Shown piece after piece: positions 8,352-15,499 of a stretch of 23,873 nucleotides of DNA; position 1 is the stretch's first letter; every line of letters begins with the position of its first letter. This DNA comes from Aestuariivita sp049276915 (lineage in GTDB: Bacteria; Pseudomonadota; Alphaproteobacteria; Rhodobacterales; Rhodobacteraceae). The position numbers and the translations under genes are program-made. Below the pieces are notes generated by a model. It was given only the letters and a program-made list of their open reading frames with translations. It was not told where the DNA came from and made no database searches. The stretch is taken from positions 1 through 23,873 of the forward strand of contig NZ_JBASXK010000153.1 of the NCBI RefSeq assembly GCF_049276915.1. The letters are read 5' to 3'.

Positions 8352-8975
8352 TCAGTCCGCGCGCGCGGCGGCGACATCCGGGTTCACCAGCGGTTCGCGC
8401 ACACCCGGGCGCATGACCTGCGGATCATAGGCTTTTCGGTCAAACACCTCGTGCACCATCGGTTCAAAGAAGCTCAGGGGCAGGGTGTCATAGCCCGGAT
8501 CAAAACTGGCCTGATCCCAGCGCTCGCAAAACGTCGCGCAATCATCGAAATAGGCATGCCCCGCATGGCGATCGCGTTTGTTGCGATCATAGCCCTCCAG
8601 ATGATGGCCATAATACAGCATCTGGAAATCGCCGTGGGTTTCCACGCACCAGCAACATTGTTCGCGCACGAAAGGCCGCAGGATGGTCGCGGCGTATTCA
8701 TCGTGGTTATAGGGCGCATAGATATCGCCAATATCGTGCAGCAGCGCCGAGACGACCCAGTCGACATCCGCCCCGTCCCGCCAGGCGCGGCTGGCAGATT
8801 GCAACGAATGGCCCAGCCGCGTGACCTGATAGCCCGACAGCCCTTCATCCAGATCCACGAGCGCCTTGAGCAGCCGGTCTGCGGTGCCTTTGGTATAGGC
8901 GATCTCATGGTCGGTGAGGAATTCGTAATCTTCCTTCGTGCCGTCCTTCATCTGGGTAAAGCTGACCTTGTCCAT
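8352..8975 (-). CDS. HD-domain protein resembling PhnZ-type di-iron oxygenases
   Basis: About 207 residues from the ATG at 8975; a GTG one codon earlier at 8978 is the alternative, and the numbering here counts from it. The likely metal ligands are His57 (RLGHSLQ), His81-Asp82 (LLHDIGD), His92, His115 and Asp155, that is H-HD-H-H-D. PhnZ, as I recall it, uses His34, His58-Asp59, His80, His104 and Asp161; the 24-residue step from first His to HD is identical. PhnZ and TmpB are mixed-valence di-iron oxygenases that cleave alpha-hydroxyphosphonates made by a partner 2-oxoglutarate dioxygenase, which is what lies immediately upstream here. PhnZ's Tyr24 and Glu27 correspond to Leu47 and Tyr50, so the substrate may differ. 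The tail (YYGHHLEGYDRNKRD, then FCERWDQASFDP) is distinctive. A plain HD phosphohydrolase remains possible. Confidence 0.75.
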   Translation of the reverse strand: MDKVSFTQMKDGTKEDYEFLTDHEIAYTKGTADRLLKALVDLDEGLSGYQVTRLGHSLQSASRAWRDGADVDWVVSALLHDIGDIYAPYNHDEYAATILRPFVREQCCWCVETHGDFQMLYYGHHLEGYDRNKRDRHAGHAYFDDCATFCERWDQASFDPGYDTLPLSFFEPMVHEVFDRKAYDPQVMRPGVREPLVNPDVAAARAD

Positions 8976-9853
8976 CACGCGTAAAGCCCTTTTCTGTTCT
9001 GTGCGCCCGCCATCATGGCCTTGGCCTGGGCCGCGCGAATTTCATCGTACAACGCCAGAGCCTCGGGTGCAAAGGTTGCGCGCGGTGGAGCGATGTTTAT
9101 GAAATTGCCCGTCCGGTCGGCCCCGCGCACCAGCATGGCATAGTCCTTGTCCGCCACCTGCTGGGCGATTTCTGGCGTACAGAAGCGCACCACCGCCGCA
9201 ATGCGCCGGTCGTCGCTTGTATTCGGCCCCGAGCCGTGAATCGTCAGCCCGTGATGCAGCGAGATCTGTCCCGGTTGCAGTTCGATCGCGACCCTGTCCT
9301 CGGCGGCGACATCCACCTGGACTTCCTGGCCGCGCGACAGCAGGTTGTTGTCATCAAACGTATCCATATGGGGCAGGATCGGGTTCTTGTGCGAGGCGAG
9401 CGCAAACTCCATGCAGCCCGACGTCATTGTCGCCTCGGATAGGGCCAGCCACATCGTGACCAGCCCGTCAATCGCCCCCAGTCCCCAATAGGTCAGGTCC
9501 TGATGCATCGAGACGATCTGCGTGGTGTTGGGCTCCTTTATGAAGAATTCGACCCCATAGACCAGAATATCAGGCCCCAGAATGCCCTCGACCACATCCA
9601 GAATGCGTGGATCGGCCCCGATTTTCGCCGCCAGGGGCATCACGCAATGGGCATTGACCCGCTTGTAGGTGTTGAGCGGCAGCGGCAGCCCATTGTCGAG
9701 CCATTCTGCTTCCAGTCTTTCAAGGTCGCCGCGCAGCTGTTGTGCCTCTTCGCGCGACATCACCGGTATGGGAAACAGAAATCCGTCCTCCCAGTATTGG
9801 GTGACGTCCTGTGGTGAGAGGCGTCCGGCCTCGAGGGAAACGGGATGTGTCAT
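8975..9853 (-). CDS. PhyH-family Fe(II)/2-oxoglutarate-dependent dioxygenase
   Basis: A 292-residue cytosolic phytanoyl-CoA-dioxygenase-like protein, the normal family length. The facial triad is readable: His117 and Asp119 in SMHQDL, and the distal His206 in HHGLTIHGSGPN. Arg216 or Arg217 (DDRRIAAVVRF) is placed to bind 2-oxoglutarate. The family hydroxylates small molecules and includes PhnY, EctD and phytanoyl-CoA hydroxylase. Its stop overlaps the start of the HD gene (TGATG), which implies translational coupling. GGAG lies 6-7 bases before the ATG at 9853. The pairing suggests hydroxylation of a small substrate that the HD protein then cleaves. The divergent LysR gene is the likely regulator. 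The substrate cannot be read from the sequence. Confidence 0.88.
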   Translation of the reverse strand: MTHPVSLEAGRLSPQDVTQYWEDGFLFPIPVMSREEAQQLRGDLERLEAEWLDNGLPLPLNTYKRVNAHCVMPLAAKIGADPRILDVVEGILGPDILVYGVEFFIKEPNTTQIVSMHQDLTYWGLGAIDGLVTMWLALSEATMTSGCMEFALASHKNPILPHMDTFDDNNLLSRGQEVQVDVAAEDRVAIELQPGQISLHHGLTIHGSGPNTSDDRRIAAVVRFCTPEIAQQVADKDYAMLVRGADRTGNFINIAPPRATFAPEALALYDEIRAAQAKAMMAGAQNRKGLYA

Positions 9854-9926
9854 CGGGGTCTCCGGCTGTGTGCCGTATCAGGCTACTACGCGGCGCGCGC
9901 GGTTCAGAACGGTATGTCTTGCAGCT

Positions 9927-9949
9927 CAGGATAAGTTCAGCTTAGCCTG
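9927..9949. promoter_or_regulatory. Candidate LysR operator: near-perfect 23-bp palindrome
   Basis: CAGG-A-TAAG (9927-9935) and CTTA-G-CCTG (9941-9949) are mirror arms around TTCAG, with one mismatched pair. The core, TAAG-N5-CTTA (9932-9944), is a T-N11-A box, the classic LysR-type site. It lies in the shared upstream region of the dioxygenase operon and the LysR gene, ending 5 bases before the LysR start codon. Binding there would be expected to repress the regulator and control the divergent operon. Binding itself is inferred. Confidence 0.6.
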
Positions 9950-9954
9950 CTTTC

Positions 9955-10827
9955 ATGTCGTCGCGTGTCCCCTCTCTCAACTGGCTGCGAGTCTTCGAAG
10001 CCGCCGCGCGCACCGAAAGCTTTGCGCGCGCGGGCCGTGCGCTCAACATGTCTGCCGCCGCCGTCAGCCAGCAGATCAAGGCGCTCGAGGCGCATCTGGG
10101 CCAGCCGCTTTTTGCCCGCAGGGCCCATGCCGTGCACCTGACCGAAGCCGGACGCGCCTATCTGCCCGGCGTTCAGCAATCCCTGCAACTTCTGGAAGCC
10201 TCGACCGAAGGGCTGTTCGGTACCCGCAGTGAGCAGCCGCTTTATGTCCAGAGCGTCCTGTTGTTTGCCCATGGCATATTGGCTCCGAAACTGGCGGGGT
10301 TCACCGCTGCCAACCCCGATATCCGGCTGATCCTGTCCACCGGCAACGTGCCTGCCGATTTCGGCCTGCGCTTCAATGATCTGCAGATCGTCTTCGGCCC
10401 GCCCTCGGCCTATGGCGCGGCCCATGACACGCTTCTGAGCGAGCGTCTTTTTCCGGTGGCCAGCCCCGATATCGCCGCCGAGATCGACACGGCAGAAGAT
10501 CTGATCCGCTTTCCGCTGATCGAGGTCGCGACCCATCGTGCCGGCTGGCCACATGTTCTGGACAGCCTTCGCTTGCCGGCCCATGGCGCGCGGCTGACCT
10601 TTGCCGACAGCACCGTGATGGCCGCAACGCTGGCGGCCCATGGACTTGGCATCGCCCTTGCGCGCGCGCCTGCCAGTGATCTTGCCGTGGCGCAGGCCGG
10701 TCTGGTGCCCTGTTTACCCGACATCAGCATCGCGGGGCATGACAGCTATCATCTGGTTTACGACGATCTCGCCAGCCTGCGCCCTGCCGCAAGGCGCTTT
10801 CGGGACTGGCTTTTGGATATCCCATGA
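9955..10827 (+). CDS. LysR-family transcriptional regulator, GcvA-like
   Basis: A 290-residue LTTR. The N-terminal winged helix-turn-helix covers about residues 6-65 (LNWLRVFEAAARTESFARAGRALNMSAAAVSQQIKALE). The LxxLRxFEAAAR opening and the SAAAVSQQIKALE recognition helix are typical of the GcvA/AmpR-like branch. The rest is the periplasmic-binding-protein-like effector domain. The ATG at 9955 has no Shine-Dalgarno; a palindrome occupies that region instead, so translation may start on a nearly leaderless mRNA or be shielded by the repressor. It is divergent from the PhyH-HD operon, the usual geometry for an LTTR and its target. A molybdo-hydroxylase gene follows 63 bases downstream on the same strand and is a second possible target. 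Confidence 0.88.
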   Translation: MSSRVPSLNWLRVFEAAARTESFARAGRALNMSAAAVSQQIKALEAHLGQPLFARRAHAVHLTEAGRAYLPGVQQSLQLLEASTEGLFGTRSEQPLYVQSVLLFAHGILAPKLAGFTAANPDIRLILSTGNVPADFGLRFNDLQIVFGPPSAYGAAHDTLLSERLFPVASPDIAAEIDTAEDLIRFPLIEVATHRAGWPHVLDSLRLPAHGARLTFADSTVMAATLAAHGLGIALARAPASDLAVAQAGLVPCLPDISIAGHDSYHLVYDDLASLRPAARRFRDWLLDIP

Positions 10828-10890
10828 TGCGGCTGGACATTGCCGTCTCCGGGGCTAGTGTCCGCGTCAAGCAATCACAAGAGGTCAGTC

Positions 10891-13188
10891 ATGGATAAGT
10901 TTGGCAAAAGCCAGCCCGTCAAACGGGTGGAAGATGTGCGGTTTTTGACCGGGCAGGGCCGATATGTCGATGACACGGCACCCGAAGGCGCGCTGCATGC
11001 GTTCTTTTTCCGCAGCCCCGTCGCTCATGGTGAGATTGTCGAACTGGATCTGAGCGATGCGCGTGACGCCGACGGCGTGCATCTGGTGGTCACCTGCGAG
11101 GACCTCGAAGCCGCCGGTATTGACATCGCCATGGCCGGGGCGCTGATGAAAAACCGGGATGGAACGAACGGGGCCGCGCCCCTGCGTCCGATGCTTGCCA
11201 AGGGCCGCGTGCGCTATGTCGGTGAGGCCGTGGTGATGATCGTCGCCGAAACCATGGCGCAAGCTCGCGATGCGGCCGAGATGATCGTTTTTGATACCAA
11301 TGACTTGCCGGTCAAAATGGATGTTGCACCTGGGGGTGAGGAGATCCATCCCGAAGCGCCGGGAAACCTGGCTCTGGACTGGGGCATGGGCGATGAGGCT
11401 GCGACCGAGGCCGCCTTTGCGGCGGCTGCGAGAACCGTCTCGCTCGAGATCGACGACAATCGTGTGATCGTCAACTCGATGGAGCCGCGCGGCTGCTGGG
11501 CTCAGATGGAAGAGGGGCGTTTGCACCTGTCCTACAACGGTCAGGGCGTCTGGGGCATGAAGGACCGCCTTGTCAAAGCCATGGGGATGCAGGCCGATGA
11601 TATTCGTGTCACAACCCAGGATGTGGGTGGTGGATTTGGCATGAAGGCCATGGCCTATCCCGAATATTTTTGCGTCGCCCACGCGGCGCGCGCTTTGAGC
11701 CGCCCCGTGCGCTGGATCTCCGAGCGCACCGAAGCCATGCTCAGCGACAATGGCGGGCGCGATCTGGTCTCGGTGGCCGAACTGGCCTTTGACGAGACCA
11801 ACAAGATCACCGCCTACCGGGTGAAAACCCGTTGTAATCTGGGTGCTTACAACTCGCAGTTCGCCCAGGCCATCCAGACCCAGCTGTTCAGCCGTGTGTT
11901 GATGGGTGTCTATGATGTCCAGACCACATGGTTGCATGTCGAGGGTTACTATACCAACACCGTCACCGTGGATGCCTATCGCGGGGCCGGTCGGCCCGAG
12001 GCGATCTATGTGCTGGAACGGGTCATGGACAGGGCCGCGCGCGAACTGGGCGTCGATCCTTGGGAACTGCGCCGCCGCAACTTTATCCGGCCCGAACAAT
12101 TCCCCTACAAGGCTGCCACTGGCGAGACATATGACGTTGGTGATTTCAACAAGGTCCTCAGCCGCGCCGCGATCGAGGCCGATCAGGCCGGTTACGCGGC
12201 GCGCGTCAAGGCGGATGCCGAACGGGGTCTGATCCGCGGTCAGGGCCTGTGTTATTACATCGAAAGCATTCTGGGCGATCCATCTGAGGGCGCGCGCATC
12301 GCCTTCAACGAGGATGGCACGGTTTCGATCTTCGTGGGCACCCAGTCTAACGGGCAGGGACATGAAACCGTCTATGCCCAGTTCCTGTCGGATCAGACCG
12401 GCATTCCCGCCGATCTGATCACCGTGGTGCAAGGCGACAGTGACCTCATCAAACAGGGGGGCGGGACTGGTGGATCGCGCTCGGTCACGGTGCAGAACAA
12501 TGCCACGCTGGTGACCGTGTCCAAGATGATCGAAAGCTTCACGCCCTATCTGGCCGAGAAGATGGGCGTTGAGGCAGACAAGGTCAGCTTTGATGACGAG
12601 GCTTTCCGCGCCCCCGGCTCGAACCTCACGCCGACCTTTCTGGAAGCTGCCGAAATGGCGCGCCAGGACGGGCGCAGCGACCTGCTGAGCCATGAAAGCC
12701 GCGCAACGCTCGAGGCGCGCAGCTTTCCCAACGGTGCCCATGTGGCCGAGATCGTGATTGATCCCGAGACCGGGGTTCTGACTGTGGATCGCTATACCGT
12801 GGTTGACGATTTTGGAAACCTTATCAATCCCTTGTTGGCCGAAGGTCAGGTTCATGGCGGTGTGGTTCAGGGCATCGGGCAGGCGGTGACCGAACATGTG
12901 GTCTATGACGAGGATGGCCAGCTGCTCACGGCAACGTTCATGGACTATGCCTTGCCACGCGCCGATGACGTACCCATGATCGGCTTTACCTCGGAACCGG
13001 TGCCCTCCACGGCCAATATCATGGGCATGAAGGGATGCGGCGAAGCAGGGACTGTCGGCGCTCTGGCGGCCATCGCCAATGCCGTGCAGGACGCGCTCTG
13101 GGATCGTGGGATCCGGCAAGTGGACATGCCGTTCACGCCGCTCAAGGTTTGGGAACTGCTACAGGATGACGCGATCGCGGCTGAGTGA
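10891..13188 (+). CDS. Xanthine dehydrogenase-family molybdopterin-binding subunit (CoxL form-II-like)
   Basis: A 765-residue large subunit of the molybdenum hydroxylase family. The ATG at 10891 is chosen because an AGAGG site precedes it and VKRVEDVRFLTGQGRYVDD is the normal family N-terminus. GGGFG (246-250) lies in the MPT-binding region. AYRGAGR (362-368) is the form-II version of the active-site loop; genuine form-I CO dehydrogenase has AYRCSFR. The catalytic base is Glu718 in GCGEAGTVGA. Such subunits oxidise aldehydes, purines or other N-heterocycles using a partner FAD subunit and a 2[2Fe-2S] subunit. Neither partner gene is adjacent, so they must be encoded elsewhere or the enzyme uses shared subunits. 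CO as substrate is unlikely. The 3' end overlaps the DUF2235 gene by 23 bases. Confidence 0.92.
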   Translation: MDKFGKSQPVKRVEDVRFLTGQGRYVDDTAPEGALHAFFFRSPVAHGEIVELDLSDARDADGVHLVVTCEDLEAAGIDIAMAGALMKNRDGTNGAAPLRPMLAKGRVRYVGEAVVMIVAETMAQARDAAEMIVFDTNDLPVKMDVAPGGEEIHPEAPGNLALDWGMGDEAATEAAFAAAARTVSLEIDDNRVIVNSMEPRGCWAQMEEGRLHLSYNGQGVWGMKDRLVKAMGMQADDIRVTTQDVGGGFGMKAMAYPEYFCVAHAARALSRPVRWISERTEAMLSDNGGRDLVSVAELAFDETNKITAYRVKTRCNLGAYNSQFAQAIQTQLFSRVLMGVYDVQTTWLHVEGYYTNTVTVDAYRGAGRPEAIYVLERVMDRAARELGVDPWELRRRNFIRPEQFPYKAATGETYDVGDFNKVLSRAAIEADQAGYAARVKADAERGLIRGQGLCYYIESILGDPSEGARIAFNEDGTVSIFVGTQSNGQGHETVYAQFLSDQTGIPADLITVVQGDSDLIKQGGGTGGSRSVTVQNNATLVTVSKMIESFTPYLAEKMGVEADKVSFDDEAFRAPGSNLTPTFLEAAEMARQDGRSDLLSHESRATLEARSFPNGAHVAEIVIDPETGVLTVDRYTVVDDFGNLINPLLAEGQVHGGVVQGIGQAVTEHVVYDEDGQLLTATFMDYALPRADDVPMIGFTSEPVPSTANIMGMKGCGEAGTVGALAAIANAVQDALWDRGIRQVDMPFTPLKVWELLQDDAIAAE

Positions 13189-14236
13189 CAGGGTCTTTGG
13201 ATGGTTCGCAGGCAGGTTTGCCTCCGGCCATTCCAAATCCGTTCCCATGCGTGGGCCGCAGGCCCATGTGATCATCCTGGACGGCACGATGTCCACGCTG
13301 GACCCGGGGCATGAAACCCACGCGGGCATGACCTATCGGCTCTGTCAGGAAATGGGCAGCGCGATATCGCTTTACTACGAGGCTGGGGTGCAATGGCCCA
13401 GCTGGAGGCATACGCTGGATGTGATGATGGGGCGCGGCCTCAATCGCCAGATCCGCCGCGCCTATGGATATCTCGCGTCGCGTTATCGCCCCGGCGATAC
13501 GATCTATCTGATCGGCTATTCGCGCGGCGCATTCGCGGTGCGCTCGCTGGCGGGCGTGATCGACCGCGTCGGTCTTCTGCGCGCCGAACATGCGACCGAG
13601 CGCAATATCACGACCGCCTATCGCTATTACCAATGCAGCCCCGACAGCCCCGGTGCGAAAGCGTTCCGCGACGCGTTCTGCCATCCGGAAACCTTGGTTG
13701 AAATGATCGGGGTCTGGGACACGGTCAAGGCGCTGGGTCTGCGCCTGCCGCTGCTCTGGCGTCTGGCCGAGCAGCGCCACGGCTTTCACGATCACAAACT
13801 GGGAGAGCACATCCGCCATGGCTATCAGGCGCTCGCTCTGGATGAAACGCGCGAGGTCTATGAGCCTGTCTTGTGGGAATGTCCCCAAAGTTGGCCGGGC
13901 CGGCGGGTTCAGCAGGTCTGGTTCATGGGCACCCATGGCGATGTGGGCGGACAGTTGAACGGGTTTGAAGACGCGCGGCCTTTGGCCAATTTCTCGTTGG
14001 TATGGATGCTGGAAAGGGCCGAGTCCTGCGGGTTGGCATTGCCCGCAGGATGGGCGGAACGGTTCCCCTGCGACGCCACCGCCCCGTCGGTCGGGACGTG
14101 GCGCGGCTGGGGCAAGATCTTTCTGCTGCGCCACCGTCGCGTGATCTGTCAGGATGTCTCGGAAAGCCTGCATGAAAGTGTGCGCAACCGGCCCGGCGCT
14201 CTGTCGGGGGCCGCTGTTGTGCAAAGCCCGGGTTAG
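13166..14236 (+). CDS. DUF2235-family alpha/beta hydrolase (Tle1-like)
   Basis: A 356-residue protein. DUF2235 signatures are VIILDGTMSTL (35-45), the nucleophile elbow GYSRGAFAVRSLAG (117-130, Ser119), IGVWDTVKALGL (181-192, Asp185) and FMGTHGDVGGQ (253-263, His257). The family includes the type VI phospholipase effector Tle1, but most single-domain bacterial members have no known substrate. No signal peptide, VgrG, PAAR or immunity gene is visible, so an effector role is not supported. I begin at ATG 13166, which overlaps the end of the hydroxylase gene by 23 bases; ATG 13247, nearer the conserved domain, is the alternative. The overlap suggests co-transcription. The 3' end overlaps the convergent gene by 4 bases. 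Confidence 0.8.
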   Translation: MTRSRLSDRVFGWFAGRFASGHSKSVPMRGPQAHVIILDGTMSTLDPGHETHAGMTYRLCQEMGSAISLYYEAGVQWPSWRHTLDVMMGRGLNRQIRRAYGYLASRYRPGDTIYLIGYSRGAFAVRSLAGVIDRVGLLRAEHATERNITTAYRYYQCSPDSPGAKAFRDAFCHPETLVEMIGVWDTVKALGLRLPLLWRLAEQRHGFHDHKLGEHIRHGYQALALDETREVYEPVLWECPQSWPGRRVQQVWFMGTHGDVGGQLNGFEDARPLANFSLVWMLERAESCGLALPAGWAERFPCDATAPSVGTWRGWGKIFLLRHRRVICQDVSESLHESVRNRPGALSGAAVVQSPG

Positions 14237-14919
14237 TCTCCCGCCAGGAACAGAAACATCTGCCACGTCCCGCTTTCGCGCGTGAACAGGGCCCGATAAT
14301 CCACCACCGATCGCAGCTGATCCCGCCGTACGAAACCCTCTTGTCCATTGCCGCGCTCGACCTTGCGAAACCGTTTCGGTTCGTTTTCCTGATAAACGGC
14401 CAGCAGCACCTCGTGATCCATGCGCGCCACGATCTTCGACAACCCGTTGGGACGCGCCCGCAGGGGCACATCGGTGCCGATCACGAAGAAGGTGTCATAT
14501 GGCGTGAACTGTTCCGGCAGGTCGACGGCGGCAGTATAGGGCGCATAAAACGTGCCATCGTCCTGAAATGCGCCGCCACCGCGCAACACGGTTTCCAGCG
14601 CCCCCCAGTATTCGGCGCGCATTTCACCTGCCTGATCTCGATACTCTGGCGACAGCAGCTCTGACGGAACGGTCAGAAACCGCACAAAGGCCTCATGACC
14701 CGCATCGCCGCCAAAGCTCAGCTCTACATCCGGGCTGACGAAGTCCAGCATCGCGGGGATGTCGCGTGCCAGCACGGCCTTGAGGAACGCGTCGCGATAG
14801 GCGACGAAACCGGGCTGTTGCTGGGCCTGGTCAAATGGCGCGACGCGCAGGACTTCGGCGGAAAGGGGCGTGGCGCTCAGGCTCAGCCCCAGAAGGGCGG
14901 CATGCAATAGGTGTTTCAT
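14233..14919 (-). CDS. Exported protein with C-terminal SH3-like domain, function unknown
   Basis: 228 residues. The N-terminus (MKHLLHAALLGLSLSATPLSA) is a clear Sec signal peptide, with cleavage likely after Ala21 (LSA-EV). Residues 36-85 (FVAYRDAFLKAVLARDIPAMLDFVSPDVELSFGG) resemble the helix-strand start of an NTF2/SnoaL-like fold. Residues 148-204 (VPLRARPNG, then GQEGFVRRDQL) read like a bacterial SH3 (SH3b) module, the type that often touches peptidoglycan. Both domain calls are by eye. It lies 39 bases downstream of the thioesterase gene on the same strand, so metF, the thioesterase gene and this gene could form one transcript. A 13-bp palindrome sits directly before the ATG. Confidence 0.7.
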   Translation of the reverse strand: MKHLLHAALLGLSLSATPLSAEVLRVAPFDQAQQQPGFVAYRDAFLKAVLARDIPAMLDFVSPDVELSFGGDAGHEAFVRFLTVPSELLSPEYRDQAGEMRAEYWGALETVLRGGGAFQDDGTFYAPYTAAVDLPEQFTPYDTFFVIGTDVPLRARPNGLSKIVARMDHEVLLAVYQENEPKRFRKVERGNGQEGFVRRDQLRSVVDYRALFTRESGTWQMFLFLAGD

Positions 14920-14921
14920 CT

Positions 14922-14934
14922 CGCCAGACTGGCG
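14922..14934. promoter_or_regulatory. 13-bp perfect palindrome in the leader of the exported SH3-like gene
   Basis: CGCCAG-A-CTGGCG is a perfect inverted repeat with a one-base centre, ending 2 bases before the start codon at 14919 (minus strand). It replaces the expected Shine-Dalgarno position. As DNA it could be a protein-binding site; as RNA it could fold (CGCC/GGCG) and block the ribosome site. Neither role can be settled from sequence. Confidence 0.35.
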
Positions 14935-14958
14935 CGAAACGGGTCCGGTGCCAAGACG

Positions 14959-15438
14959 TCAGTCCATTTTCATGATGATGCAGGTTGTTGTGCCGGTGGC
15001 GTAAAGCTTGCCATCCTCCACGCCGCGTATCTCGCCATGCGCTACCCCGGTCCGGCGGCCCGCATGATCCACGATGCCTTCGCACTCGATCATCATGCCG
15101 ATTGGAATGGGGCGCAGAATGCTGATCTTGTATTCAAGCGTGGTGTAAACCGACCCCTTGGGCACTTTGGTCATCACCGCGCAGGCCATGGCGCTGTCCA
15201 GAAGCGTGCCATACCAGCCGCCATGCACGGCCCCTGTCGGATTCGTGGTGCTGAATGAAGGCGCGCCGCGAAACACCACCCGTCCGTCTTCTACAAGATG
15301 CACGCTATACCCCAGGGACTCGCCGATGGGCGGACCCATGATCTCTCCGGCGGCCATACGGGTCATGAACTCCAACCCGGACATGGACAGGATGTCCTCG
15401 GGACTTGGCAGATCCGCAAGGGATTTGGCGAATGGCAT
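14959..15438 (-). CDS. PaaI-family (hotdog-fold) acyl-CoA thioesterase
   Basis: A 159-residue single hotdog domain. The NPTGAVHGGWYGTLLDSAMACAV segment (from residue 66) carries the family's HGG motif (72-74) and the Asp (81) on the central helix; YTTLEYKISILRPI continues the core strand. Members hydrolyse small or aromatic acyl-CoAs in the cytoplasm. The exact substrate is unknown and no paa genes are present. GGAG lies 6 bases before the ATG at 15438. It is 61 bases downstream of metF on the same strand and possibly co-transcribed, with no obvious metabolic link to it. Confidence 0.85.
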   Translation of the reverse strand: MPFAKSLADLPSPEDILSMSGLEFMTRMAAGEIMGPPIGESLGYSVHLVEDGRVVFRGAPSFSTTNPTGAVHGGWYGTLLDSAMACAVMTKVPKGSVYTTLEYKISILRPIPIGMMIECEGIVDHAGRRTGVAHGEIRGVEDGKLYATGTTTCIIMKMD

Positions 15439-15499
15439 GGGCGTTCTCCGATCTGACCTTGGACCGGAAACCTATCAGCGCGCAGCGGCCTCGCAATGA

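Noticed and set aside
7245..8984. 579-codon open frame on the plus strand over valS, the intergenic element and the HD gene
   Set aside because: It runs antisense to two well-supported genes and across the inverted-repeat element. Its product is rich in His, Arg and Gly with no known fold, as expected from GC-biased codon shadows.
10885..13119. 744-codon open frame on the minus strand opposite the molybdo-hydroxylase
   Set aside because: The sense frame has unmistakable catalytic motifs; the antisense product shows no domain. High third-position GC removes stops on the opposite strand.
10891..13188. Calling the molybdo-hydroxylase a true CO dehydrogenase (CoxL form I)
   Set aside because: The active-site loop is AYRGAGR, not the AYRCSFR of verified CO dehydrogenase, and coxM and coxS are missing.
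13166..14236. DUF2235 protein as a type VI secretion effector
   Set aside because: No VgrG, PAAR, Hcp, adaptor or immunity gene is nearby, and the protein is a lone single-domain member.
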